Positions 24,667 to 32,321 of a stretch of 46,281 bases of DNA are shown piece after piece. Where the stretch lies: NCBI GenBank assembly GCA_902705825.1, contig CACSIL010000034.1, forward strand, positions 17,825 to 64,105, written 5' to 3'. The position numbers were made by a program, and so were the translations under genes. Under the pieces are notes generated by a model, which had not been told where the DNA came from, searched no databases, and saw only the letters and a program-made list of their open reading frames with translations. How positions within the stretch are numbered: position 1 is the first letter of the stretch; each line of letters starts with the position of its first letter. Origin of the DNA: Halioglobus japonicus (GTDB taxonomy: Bacteria > Pseudomonadota > Gammaproteobacteria > Pseudomonadales > Halieaceae).

Positions 24667-25863
24667 TCAACCCACTGACGGCCTCGGAGTATTCAGAAAA
24701 CGCGTGTTGTCACGCAGGATAAGTTGCCTCTCGTGTTCGCTGAATTTGTCCAGTTCAACAACGTAATCCAGCGGGGTGGGCATGCCTTCAATATGAGGCC
24801 AGTCTGAGCCAAAGATCACACGGTCGACGCCCATATGGTGGGCCACTTCATTCACATCGTCTTCCCAGAACGGATTTATCCAAACGTGATTGCGGAACAG
24901 TTCTACCGGGTCCTCTTTATAGTAGCTGCGCATGCGGTCACGCGACTGCTGCAACTTACGAAACAGATCGGGTAGAAACTCTGCGCCGTTTTCCACCGAC
25001 GCGATGCGCAGATTGGGGAAGCGCTCGAACAGTTTTTCGTAACTCAGGGTTATCAGAAAATCGTAAGCGGCCCGCTCGATACTGAAATGCTTGATGTTGG
25101 GAGAGAAAACCCCGCCACTGAAATCCGCCGAGAACCCATCTTTCACATAGCCGTGCGTGGTATACCCTGAATCTGATGCGTGCACGACCAGCGTAATGCC
25201 CGCTTCATTCAACCGAGCCCAGAACGGGTCGAACATCGGGTCGGCCGGCGAACGTGTAGTGCCGTCTGCAAGGGTGATGGCAGAGGGGCGCATACACACG
25301 ACACGCGCTCCGCGCTCCAGCGCCCAGTCCAGTTCCCGACATGCCCAGTCCACATCACAGAGGGAAATATAGGGCGCGGCGAAAATCTTATCTTGCAAAT
25401 TGCAGCCCCAGTCTTCGTCCAGCCAGCGATTGAACGCAGTGAACTGCGCCTTCACTGCCTCGGTATCATGTTTGAGCAATTCCTCATAAAGCACGCCCAG
25501 TGTCGGGAATAGCCAGGCTGCTTCCAGGCCTTGCTCCTCCAGCTTCGCCAACCGTGCTTCACCGCTTATGTAGTAATCCGGCAGTGGCTCGTGTGCCTTC
25601 ATCCGGTCGATGTCTGCTTCTGTCAGCTCCTTGCCATGAAGATACGGGGCAATAGAGCCGGGAAATGAAATGGGATTCCAGGTGGGGTTTTTTACCGCAC
25701 GAGCGAGCTTACCGCCCACCAGGTGGTGTTGCCGATTGTCTATAGTCACCCACTGCACACAGCGTGAGCGCATATCCTTTGGCAGGTGCCGGGTAAAGGC
25801 ATCATGCGACTCATAGTAATGGTTGTCCGCATCAAATGCGGGATAGGCAAGTACGTTTGTCAT
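24667..25863 (-). CDS. Amidohydrolase family 2 (TIM-barrel metal-dependent hydrolase)
   Basis: The 398-residue protein belongs to the amidohydrolase_2 family. The opening AYPAFDADNHYYESHDAFTRHL carries the DADNHYYE metal-binding Asp/His cluster; VVHASDSG, ENGAEFLPDLFRKL and the terminal VDRVIFGSDWPHIEG (catalytic Asp in GSDWPH) follow. Family members include decarboxylases of aromatic acids and hydrolases of ring-cleavage products. It may act on an aromatic or cyclic intermediate of the neighbouring catabolic genes; that is inference. It is divergent from a nitroreductase gene across a 334-base region with an inverted repeat. Confidence 0.87.
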   Translation of the reverse strand: MTNVLAYPAFDADNHYYESHDAFTRHLPKDMRSRCVQWVTIDNRQHHLVGGKLARAVKNPTWNPISFPGSIAPYLHGKELTEADIDRMKAHEPLPDYYISGEARLAKLEEQGLEAAWLFPTLGVLYEELLKHDTEAVKAQFTAFNRWLDEDWGCNLQDKIFAAPYISLCDVDWACRELDWALERGARVVCMRPSAITLADGTTRSPADPMFDPFWARLNEAGITLVVHASDSGYTTHGYVKDGFSADFSGGVFSPNIKHFSIERAAYDFLITLSYEKLFERFPNLRIASVENGAEFLPDLFRKLQQSRDRMRSYYKEDPVELFRNHVWINPFWEDDVNEVAHHMGVDRVIFGSDWPHIEGMPTPLDYVVELDKFSEHERQLILRDNTRFLNTPRPSVG

Positions 25864-26060
25864 GGTCGAGTCCCGTAATTCAGTTCCCGAATACTATGGG
25901 CACCCGAGGTGCAGCACAATGACCGCGTCAGCCACTTTGAGTTGCAAAAAAGCATGCGGGGGACTGGCAAACGCCAGACCAGGGCGACGACATAACGGCG
26001 CCACGGCCTGATCGTATTCAACCGATTCATGATTGAAACGCACGCGGGCTCTGGGTGCGC

Positions 26061-26096
26061 GACAAGATCGGGTGTTGTCTAAAGCGGGATCTTGTC
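26061..26096. promoter_or_regulatory. Inverted repeat in the amidohydrolase/nitroreductase divergent region
   Basis: GACAAGATC (26061-26069) and GATCTTGTC (26088-26096) are perfect nine-base arms 18 bases apart, and an additional TTGTC half-site lies at 26075-26079. A looser GTGCAGGA/TCTTGCAC pair follows at 26102-26137. The gene-free stretch 25864-26197 contains nothing else I can name. These are likely operator sites shared by the two divergent genes. Confidence 0.55.
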
Positions 26097-26197
26097 AAAA
26101 TGTGCAGGAAATATCGGTCATTGCTGACATCTTGCACTTCCGACTATCATATCTGGCAAAGTTCAATTCACTATAACAATAGGCCAACGGAGGATCT

Positions 26198-26851
26198 ATG
26201 ACACTCAATCTGTCTGCAGATCAACTGCTTACTACCACCAGGAGTGTAAGAAAGAGGCTGGACTTTGATCGCGCTGTCAGCCGGGACATTATTCAACAAT
26301 GCCTGGAAATCGCGTTCCAGGCGCCCAACGGATCCAATTTGAACACCTGGAAATGGGTAGTAGTCGATGATCCCGGGATCATTGAAAAGATAAGCGGGTT
26401 GTATAACCAGGGAACCGAAGATTTCATTGCAACGCTAGGAGATGCGGTCGGCGAAAACTATATGGGCGCTGACATACCCGGATTCCAGGGAATCAATGAT
26501 TCGGTAGAGTATCTGCGACAGAATTTGCACCGCGCACCGGCGATCCTGTTTCCGTTGATATCCGGACGGGTAGAGCAGGGTGGCGTATTCTGGCAGGCCA
26601 GTTCATACGGGTCTATTCTACAGGCGACGTGGAGTTTCTTTTTGGCATTGCGCGAACGCGGCATGGGCAGTGCGTGGACAACAGCCCATTTGTGGCGAGA
26701 AAAAGAGATGGCAGAATTACTCGGCATCCCCTACGAGCGATATACCCAGGTGGGGCTTTTCCCCATCGGTTATACAAAAGGTACGCAGTTCCGCAAAGCC
26801 TACCGCAAGCCATTCGACGAAGTTGTTAGTTGGAATCAGTTCAGCCCGTGA
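26198..26851 (+). CDS. Nitroreductase-family flavoprotein
   Basis: The 217-residue protein shows the FMN-binding opening TTRSVRKRLDFDRAVSRDIIQQCLEIAFQAPNGSNLNTWKWVVV, then a helical part and a GMGSAWTTAHLWREKEMAELLGIP stretch with a PIGYTKGTQF end. Family members reduce nitro groups, quinones or enone double bonds with NAD(P)H, or act as dehydrogenases on FMN. GGAGGATCT directly precedes the ATG. It is followed after 95 bases by a SnoaL-like gene on the same strand, so the two probably share a transcript. It is divergent from the amidohydrolase and could be co-regulated with it. Confidence 0.87.
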   Translation: MTLNLSADQLLTTTRSVRKRLDFDRAVSRDIIQQCLEIAFQAPNGSNLNTWKWVVVDDPGIIEKISGLYNQGTEDFIATLGDAVGENYMGADIPGFQGINDSVEYLRQNLHRAPAILFPLISGRVEQGGVFWQASSYGSILQATWSFFLALRERGMGSAWTTAHLWREKEMAELLGIPYERYTQVGLFPIGYTKGTQFRKAYRKPFDEVVSWNQFSP

Positions 26852-26946
26852 TGCATCAAACGCAGCTGCTGACGCTACATGATAAGCCTGGCCCAGCAAA
26901 CACGTCTGGCCAGACACCTCAGAAAACGTAACGGAGTCTACATACA

Positions 26947-27360
26947 ATGGGCAATAAGAAGACAGTTGAAGTATTTTTTAATAGTCTATGGACAGATCCA
27001 GAACTTGCACGCTCTTTGGCCACAGAGGATGTCACCTGGGTTACCACGCGTTCAATGCCTATTCCCGGCAATGAAGGCTCGATAGAGCATATCGGATTCG
27101 AGGCCTGCCTGAATGTCGCCAACAGCGGTAAGCAACATGACAATGGCTATTTGCCTGAGACTCTAAGTTATCCCAACCAGTTGTATCTGGAGGCGGAAGA
27201 CAACCACGTTGTTTACCAATTTACCATGCAGTGCAAGACCAAAGGTGGTGTCGACTATATCAATGACTATCTGTTTCTGGTGAAACTGGTCGATGGCAAG
27301 ATCGCTCGCTTCCAGGAGTATTGGGATTCCAAACAGGCTTTTGATTTATTGAACAGTTAG
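26947..27360 (+). CDS. SnoaL-like (NTF2-fold) protein
   Basis: The 137-residue product has the length and pattern of SnoaL-like NTF2-fold proteins. A helical start (KKTVEVFFNSLWTDPELARSLATEDVTWVTTRSMPI) is followed by a beta-rich half ending in YLFLVKLVDGKIARFQEYWDSKQAFDLL, typical of the family's last strands. Members act as isomerases, dehydratases or hydrolases on small cyclic compounds, or bind them. The catalytic residues cannot be assigned with confidence. It lies downstream of the nitroreductase and converges on the acyl-CoA dehydrogenase gene. Confidence 0.75.
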   Translation: MGNKKTVEVFFNSLWTDPELARSLATEDVTWVTTRSMPIPGNEGSIEHIGFEACLNVANSGKQHDNGYLPETLSYPNQLYLEAEDNHVVYQFTMQCKTKGGVDYINDYLFLVKLVDGKIARFQEYWDSKQAFDLLNS

Positions 27361-27369
27361 CAGGTGGCG

Positions 27370-27396
27370 CGGGCAGGCGAACTGAATCGCCGCCCG
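27370..27396. terminator. Stem-loop between convergent operons
   Basis: CGGGCAGGCGA and TCGCCGCCCG can pair with one bulged A around ACTGAA. It sits between the SnoaL-like stop (27360) and the acyl-CoA dehydrogenase stop (27422), which face each other. There is no clear U-tract, so a bidirectional terminator is likely but not certain. Confidence 0.45.
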
Positions 27397-27421
27397 ATAG
27401 TCACTCGCAAAAAGCGTTTAT

Positions 27422-28588
27422 CTATAGCTTCAGCATACTGGCGATGTTGTTCTTCTGCATATCTGAAGAACCGCCAACAACCGGCATTCCCAACAGGTCC
27501 CGCACATTGCGCTCAATATCATAAGCATCAGAAAAGCCATAGGCACCCATCACCTGTTGACAGGCTATTGCGATCTCAACACCCGTGTCTGCGACAAACA
27601 GCTTGGCCATGGAGGTTTCCACCGAGCAGGGCATGCCTTCGTTAGCGAGCCATGCGCCATGGTAGAGCATGTGTCGAGCCGCTTGCAGTTTGGTTCGGGC
27701 AGTAACAAGCTTGTGCCGAATCGCCTGATGTTGAGAAATCGCCTTGCCGAACTGGGTGCGCTCTTTGGCATACTGCCAGGCCTCTTCAACAACAGCCCTG
27801 GCAAGGCCGTACGTCATCGCTGTGATTTCGATTTTTTCTACATCCAGCGCTCTACCAGCGAGCATCTGCCAGCCTTTATTCCAGCGGTCTGGCCCACCCA
27901 CAATGGCGTCCTCAGTGAGGCGCACATCATCGAAGTAAACATCCATGGACGCGGTATATCGCAGATTGGCATGCTCAATCGGTTGCATGGAAATGCCCGG
28001 CGTGTTCGTAGGCACCAGCAGCAATGACAGGTTTTTATAGCGGGCATCGGCGTCACCACTGCGTACAAGGCAGTAGATATAGTCCGTCCAATCGGCGCCG
28101 GTACACCAGCGCTTTGCCCCATTGATGACGATCTCATTCCCGTGCTTTAGTGCCCGTGTTTCGACACTGGCAAGATCACCACCAACATTGGGTTCTGACA
28201 GGCCGTAACTCAGTAACAGTTCCCCACGGGCAATCTTCGGCAGCAACGCCTGCTTCTGAGCCTCTGATCCGTTTTCTGAGAGATTCATACCGCCATAGAA
28301 AGCTGCGTGAATGTAAGGCCCCGCAAGCGATGGACCCACCTGCGCCAGCTCCTCTATCACAGCAACTGCAGCCAGCAGATCCTGGCCAGCCCCCCCATAC
28401 TCCTCGGGAATGGTTAAGCCGATAAGGCCCATCTCTGCGATTTTTTGAAACAGTTCTCGCGGCCAGCTATGGTCGCGGTCCCACAGCTGCCGTTTCTCGC
28501 GCGGGGCGTTATCCTGCACGAAGCGCCTGAGCTGACGTCGAATCTCGCTGACGTGCTCTGCCTCGGGGGTAAAAGAAGTGGGCTCCAT
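27422..28588 (-). CDS. Acyl-CoA dehydrogenase
   Basis: The 388-residue protein follows the acyl-CoA dehydrogenase order. It has an N-terminal helical domain (LIGLTIPEEYGGAG), the beta domain with LLSYGLSEPNVGGDLASVETRA and KRWCTGADWTDYIYC, and the C-terminal helices (AKERTQFGKAISQHQAIRHKL, QQVMGAYGFSDAYDIERNVRDL). The end reads PVVGGSSDMQKNNIASML, so the Glu of the usual YEGT motif is absent; the base may come from another helix, as in some subfamilies. It introduces the 2,3 double bond of a CoA thioester. One base separates it from the upstream crotonase-fold gene, whose end contains its ribosome-binding site (GGGAG). It is the last gene of the TetR-led operon. Confidence 0.88.
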   Translation of the reverse strand: MEPTSFTPEAEHVSEIRRQLRRFVQDNAPREKRQLWDRDHSWPRELFQKIAEMGLIGLTIPEEYGGAGQDLLAAVAVIEELAQVGPSLAGPYIHAAFYGGMNLSENGSEAQKQALLPKIARGELLLSYGLSEPNVGGDLASVETRALKHGNEIVINGAKRWCTGADWTDYIYCLVRSGDADARYKNLSLLLVPTNTPGISMQPIEHANLRYTASMDVYFDDVRLTEDAIVGGPDRWNKGWQMLAGRALDVEKIEITAMTYGLARAVVEEAWQYAKERTQFGKAISQHQAIRHKLVTARTKLQAARHMLYHGAWLANEGMPCSVETSMAKLFVADTGVEIAIACQQVMGAYGFSDAYDIERNVRDLLGMPVVGGSSDMQKNNIASMLKL

Positions 28589-28589
28589 C

Positions 28590-29402
28590 TTATTCTCCCG
28601 TCAGTTTAGGTGCGCGTTTCTCTCGCATGGCGGCAACCGCTTCCCGACGATCCTGATGATAGTTGGAGACACTCTCCCAGCCGATCGCAGCATCCATAGT
28701 TTGCGCAGCCAGCGCTTTCAGCGGAATGTTGATCACGGACTTTGTCCAGCGTACAGCCCAACGCGGGTTAGCCTGAAGTTTGTTCACAATGTCACTTACC
28801 TTGGAATCGAGCTCTGCAGTGGGGACAGCATAGTTGATCAACCCAAGCTCCTTTGCCTGTTCGGCACTCAGCATGTCACCTGTCATCAACAGCTCCTTGG
28901 CCTTGGCATAGCCAATAAGTTGTGGCCAGATCAAGGCGCCACCATCACCGGCTACCAGCCCCACTTTTACATGCGGATCACCAATCACGGCTTTCTCATC
29001 AGCGACAATCACGTCACACAACAGCGCAATGGTGGCACCCAAGCCAGCAGCTGCACCGTTCAGTCGACAGATTAACGGCTTCTCCATTTCAAGCAGGGTG
29101 GAAACTATGCGCTTGCCGTCCCAGGCGATATCCCGGAACTTTGCGGGATTGGCAATCTGCTCATCGAACCAATCGAAGTCTCCACCCGCACAGAACGCCC
29201 TTCCCCTTGCCGTCAGAATAATAATGTCACTCAAACCGTCGCGCTGCAGATCGGTAAAGACTCTGGCCAACTCATCATGCATAGGCCCATCCACGCCGTT
29301 GACCGGATGCTCCGATGTAATAGCGGCAGTAAGAATTCTGCCGCTGCGCTCAAACGTAAATCGGGTGTAATGCTCTGTTGTAATATCGAACGTGTTGGTC
29401 AT
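28590..29402 (-). CDS. Enoyl-CoA hydratase/isomerase (crotonase-fold) protein
   Basis: The 270-residue protein has crotonase marks: GRAFCAGGDFDWF for CoA binding, LNGAAAGLGATIALLCDVIVADEKAVIGDPHVKVGLVAGDGG for the oxyanion hole and active site. The two catalytic Glu of classical hydratase (rat crotonase Glu144 and Glu164) correspond by eye to Thr124 and His144 here. Asp153 in AGDGG is a possible alternative catalytic residue. It is thus of a subfamily whose reaction may be isomerisation, hydration of a special substrate, or C-C bond cleavage. AGGAG precedes the ATG. It sits between a flavin monooxygenase and the acyl-CoA dehydrogenase in a four-gene operon. Confidence 0.86.
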   Translation of the reverse strand: MTNTFDITTEHYTRFTFERSGRILTAAITSEHPVNGVDGPMHDELARVFTDLQRDGLSDIIILTARGRAFCAGGDFDWFDEQIANPAKFRDIAWDGKRIVSTLLEMEKPLICRLNGAAAGLGATIALLCDVIVADEKAVIGDPHVKVGLVAGDGGALIWPQLIGYAKAKELLMTGDMLSAEQAKELGLINYAVPTAELDSKVSDIVNKLQANPRWAVRWTKSVINIPLKALAAQTMDAAIGWESVSNYHQDRREAVAAMREKRAPKLTGE

Positions 29403-29448
29403 TGTTCAGCTCCTGTTGTATAGCAGGACGTTGTGTCCCGGACACGCC

Positions 29449-30609
29449 TCAAAGCGCGGAGATATTTGGTTCCAGGCCAAAGAAATGGGCGCCAATCGTT
29501 TCCAGCGTTGATTGCGATACCATGATGTGGGTTTTTGCCACATGTATGTCACGGAAATGTCGCTGCAGCCTCGAACCGCGATATACAGCGCTACCACCGC
29601 CGAGGTTGTACATCTCATCGACCACACCCACAGAGCGTATCACCGCATTGGTCGTGGCAAGTCTGAGGTTGCGGCGCTGCTCTACAAGAAATGGCTGGCC
29701 GGTTATCGCAGACTCCCACATCTCCTGTAGCGTGTCGTAATAGAATAGCCTGGCACTTCTCAGATCCGCCTCCGCCTGTGCGAGCTTGATCTGTGAGACC
29801 TGTTGCTCAGCAACTGTCTTTCTGGCGCCCACGCGTTTTTTAGACAACGCCAGCGCGAGCAGCTCATCGATTGCAGCGCGCGCTATACCCAGGCAAACTG
29901 CACCTATTCCCAACGCGAGGAAGGTAAAACTCGGAAACGCATACAGCGGGGACAGCGCCTCTGCCTCCCTATTCAGGTAACCGACAACCTGATCTTCCGG
30001 TACGAACAGGCCTTCGACCTGATAGTCCAGGCTGCCTGTCCCGCACAGGCCGCTTACATGCCAGGTATCCAGAAACTGTACGTCCGACTGCGGCATCAGC
30101 ACCATATGCATTCGCGGCCGGCCGTTTTGATCCAGCATGGGTTCACCGTCCTCGAAGAGCATACATCCCCCCAAGACCCAGGCGGCGTTCTGGCTGCCAG
30201 AACCCCATTGCCATTTGCCGGATACCCGGAAACCGCCTTCGGTTTTTTCGGCCCGTCCTGTCGGTGCGTACACCCCTGTTATCAACGTCTCCGGAGCGCT
30301 AAACACTTTACGCGCTGCGGACTCGGGAATCGCAGACAAGGTAGTACCCGAGGTTGCGCCGATAAAGGCAACCCAGGCGGCCGATGCATCCCCTGTAGCC
30401 AGAGTTTCAAACACCTTCGAGCTCAATGCAGGTGGCGACTCCAGTCCGCCAACGGCCTTCGGTACGCCCATGCGATAGAAACCTGCGCGCGCCAGCTCAA
30501 GGGAGATGTCCGGCGGTAACCTGCGTGCCTGCTCGATCTCGTCTCCTCTTGCGCAACACTGTTTGGCAAGATCTGCTGCGGCTTCCAACAACTTCTTTTC
30601 ATCTGTCAT
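29449..30609 (-). CDS. Flavin-dependent monooxygenase of the acyl-CoA dehydrogenase fold (HsaA/DszC-like)
   Basis: The 386-residue protein resembles two-component flavin hydroxylases. The N-terminal domain is PPDISLELARAGFYRMGVPKAVGG; the beta domain has FRVSGKWQWGSGSQNAAWVLGG and WHVSGLCGTGSLDYQVEGLFVP. The C-terminal helices (SVGVVDEMYNLGGGSAVYRGSRLQRHFRDIHVAKTHIMVS) carry the His-rich end of the acyl-CoA_dh_2 group that distinguishes monooxygenases from true dehydrogenases. Such enzymes hydroxylate aromatic or polycyclic substrates using reduced flavin from a partner reductase. The gene starts inside the tetR stop (ATGA, 30606-30609). A reductase partner is not obvious in the operon. Confidence 0.8.
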   Translation of the reverse strand: MTDEKKLLEAAADLAKQCCARGDEIEQARRLPPDISLELARAGFYRMGVPKAVGGLESPPALSSKVFETLATGDASAAWVAFIGATSGTTLSAIPESAARKVFSAPETLITGVYAPTGRAEKTEGGFRVSGKWQWGSGSQNAAWVLGGCMLFEDGEPMLDQNGRPRMHMVLMPQSDVQFLDTWHVSGLCGTGSLDYQVEGLFVPEDQVVGYLNREAEALSPLYAFPSFTFLALGIGAVCLGIARAAIDELLALALSKKRVGARKTVAEQQVSQIKLAQAEADLRSARLFYYDTLQEMWESAITGQPFLVEQRRNLRLATTNAVIRSVGVVDEMYNLGGGSAVYRGSRLQRHFRDIHVAKTHIMVSQSTLETIGAHFFGLEPNISAL

Positions 30610-31250
30610 GTGCGGCCCTTCCCATTTTCCATCCCGGTACGGCGCCTGAGTATTCCCGCTATTGCATCGGCTATTTCCTGATGGAACTCATCGCCTGTTT
30701 CAATACGCTGCACCAGCGGGTGATTCAGAGACTCCGAAAACACTGTCAGCACCTTCGCCATAACTGCAGGGTGGCCATCGCGAATCAGGCTCGCCGCCTG
30801 GCCGCGCTCGATAAACTGTCGATAGCTCTCCGTCACCTGCGACTCATGATCTCGAAACAGGTCGCGCATCGGTTTTGAGCGCTCGATAGCTGCCTGCGCA
30901 ATGCGAAATAAAGCAGCGTTGTGTTTAAAAAAGTTCGCCGTATCAGCCACCCAGTTTTCGACGAGGTCGCTCAACCCCAGGTCGAGCAGGTTTTCTATTT
31001 CACATTGCTGCTGCACCAGCGCGACAAGATCACCCATAAGCTGTTCATAGGCCGCACTCAATGCCTCATCCTTGGTCGCGAAGTGGTTGTAAAAGGTCGC
31101 GGTTGCTATACCGGCGCGCGTGGCAACCGATTCAGCAGAGAAGCTCCCTGTGACGACAATTTCTTCGCGAATTGCATCAACCAGCTTGCTGCGAGTCCTC
31201 TGGGTCTTACCCGGGACCGCCTGCCTGTTTACAGTTTTGTTGTTTTTCAT
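30606..31250 (-). CDS. TetR-family regulator of the monooxygenase operon
   Basis: The 214-residue product begins MKNNKTVNRQAVPGKTQRTR and has the HTH at about residues 20-65 (KLVDAIREEIVVTGSFSAESVATRAGIATATFYNHFATKDEALSAAYEQLM). A helical effector domain follows. I use ATG 31250; the upstream frame to 31427 would add 59 residues that overlap the divergent nitroreductase gene and its promoter. Translation is coupled to the monooxygenase through a four-base overlap. Inverted repeats around 31262-31311 lie between this gene and the divergent nitroreductase, so it probably represses both directions until a substrate or CoA ester binds. Confidence 0.86.
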   Translation of the reverse strand: MKNNKTVNRQAVPGKTQRTRSKLVDAIREEIVVTGSFSAESVATRAGIATATFYNHFATKDEALSAAYEQLMGDLVALVQQQCEIENLLDLGLSDLVENWVADTANFFKHNAALFRIAQAAIERSKPMRDLFRDHESQVTESYRQFIERGQAASLIRDGHPAVMAKVLTVFSESLNHPLVQRIETGDEFHQEIADAIAGILRRRTGMENGKGRT

Positions 31251-31261
31251 AATTGGAGTGT

Positions 31262-31311
31262 ATATCCAATTTCTAGTTATGTATATGGACAGATTATCCA
31301 TATTAGGATAA
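31262..31311. promoter_or_regulatory. Palindromic operator region between tetR and nitroreductase
   Basis: TTATCC-ATATTA-GGATAA (31294-31311) is a perfect six-base-arm palindrome. TATATCCA (31261-31268) and TATATGGA (31282-31289) are further related half-sites. AT-rich sequence here could also hold -10 boxes for both directions. Assignment to the adjacent TetR is inference from position. Confidence 0.5.
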
Positions 31312-31351
31312 CGTCCGTGAGCACCAAAGTTTGCAATAAGGTGGCCCGGCA

Positions 31352-32035
31352 ATGACACATCCCTCCCTTCCCCTGTACGACGCGATGAGCACACAACGTG
31401 CAGTTCGCCGCTTGCGCGAAGACCCAATACCGGATGACGTACTCAAAAGACTCCTTCAGGCAGGTGCCTGGGCGCCAAGTGGCGGCAACCTGCAACCGTG
31501 GCGCGTGATCGTAGTCAGGGATGACCAGCGCAAGCAGCAATTGGCCCAGTTATATCAGGCCCAGTGGGCGGTGTTCGCAGCGCAGTACCAGAAGGGGCTG
31601 GCCCGGCTGACGGGTGAAGCACTTGCGAAGCAGGAACGCATCCTCGCCTCAGGCGATTACCTGTCCGAGCACTTTGCGTCGGCGCCGGTGGTGCTGGTCT
31701 ACTGCTTCAACCCGAAACTGATGGCAATTACCGACAGCGATCTGGACCGACCCTCGGTCGTCGGCGGTGGATCGGTCTATCCGGCGATACAGAATACGAT
31801 GCTAGCCTGTGTCAGCGAGGGTATCGGTTGTACCTTGACTACATTACTTTGCCTTGAGGAAGCCGCAATGAAGGAAATCCTCGAAATACCCAAAGATTGG
31901 CACACCTGTGCTGCCGTCCCCATCGGCTATCCGCAAGGCAAGGGGCACGGGCCCATTACCCGCCGAGCCGTTGAAGAGCAGTGTTTCGCGGATAGATTTG
32001 GTGACCCGCTCGTGTTCCAGGTTACACCCCCGTAG
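31352..32035 (+). CDS. Nitroreductase-family flavoprotein
   Basis: The 227-residue protein has the nitroreductase FMN motifs: MSTQRAVRRLREDPIPDDVLKRLLQAGAWAPSGGNLQPWRVIVVRD near the N terminus, a GGGSVYPAIQNTMLACVSEGIGCTLTT middle, and a C-terminal VPIGYPQGKGHGPITRR. It is divergent from the TetR-monooxygenase operon across the palindromic region. The family may supply reduced FMN or reduce ring double bonds; it could serve the monooxygenase, which needs reduced flavin, but that is a hypothesis. It is only distantly like the nitroreductase at 26198. No partner gene follows directly. Confidence 0.86.
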   Translation: MTHPSLPLYDAMSTQRAVRRLREDPIPDDVLKRLLQAGAWAPSGGNLQPWRVIVVRDDQRKQQLAQLYQAQWAVFAAQYQKGLARLTGEALAKQERILASGDYLSEHFASAPVVLVYCFNPKLMAITDSDLDRPSVVGGGSVYPAIQNTMLACVSEGIGCTLTTLLCLEEAAMKEILEIPKDWHTCAAVPIGYPQGKGHGPITRRAVEEQCFADRFGDPLVFQVTPP

Positions 32036-32321
32036 TAGCGCATGTGTAATAAGTGACCGGGGCGCAGCCAGAGGGAGCAGTTCACCGAACTTCCCGAGAT
32101 TAGTCACTGGTCTGCAAATCCATTAGACTTGAGCTCGATCCACACGAGTATCTTGTACTAGACATGGGTCCAAGGACAGGATCGCCCCCGCGTCATCACT
32201 CTGATTCTTCCTCTGAGACGCCGTCGCCGGGCAGTGTTTATCCACTGCTTACAAATCCAATAACAGTGAGGCAAGATCAGGCGATTCCTACTAACGCATA
32301 TATCGCCGTATTGAAGATGCA

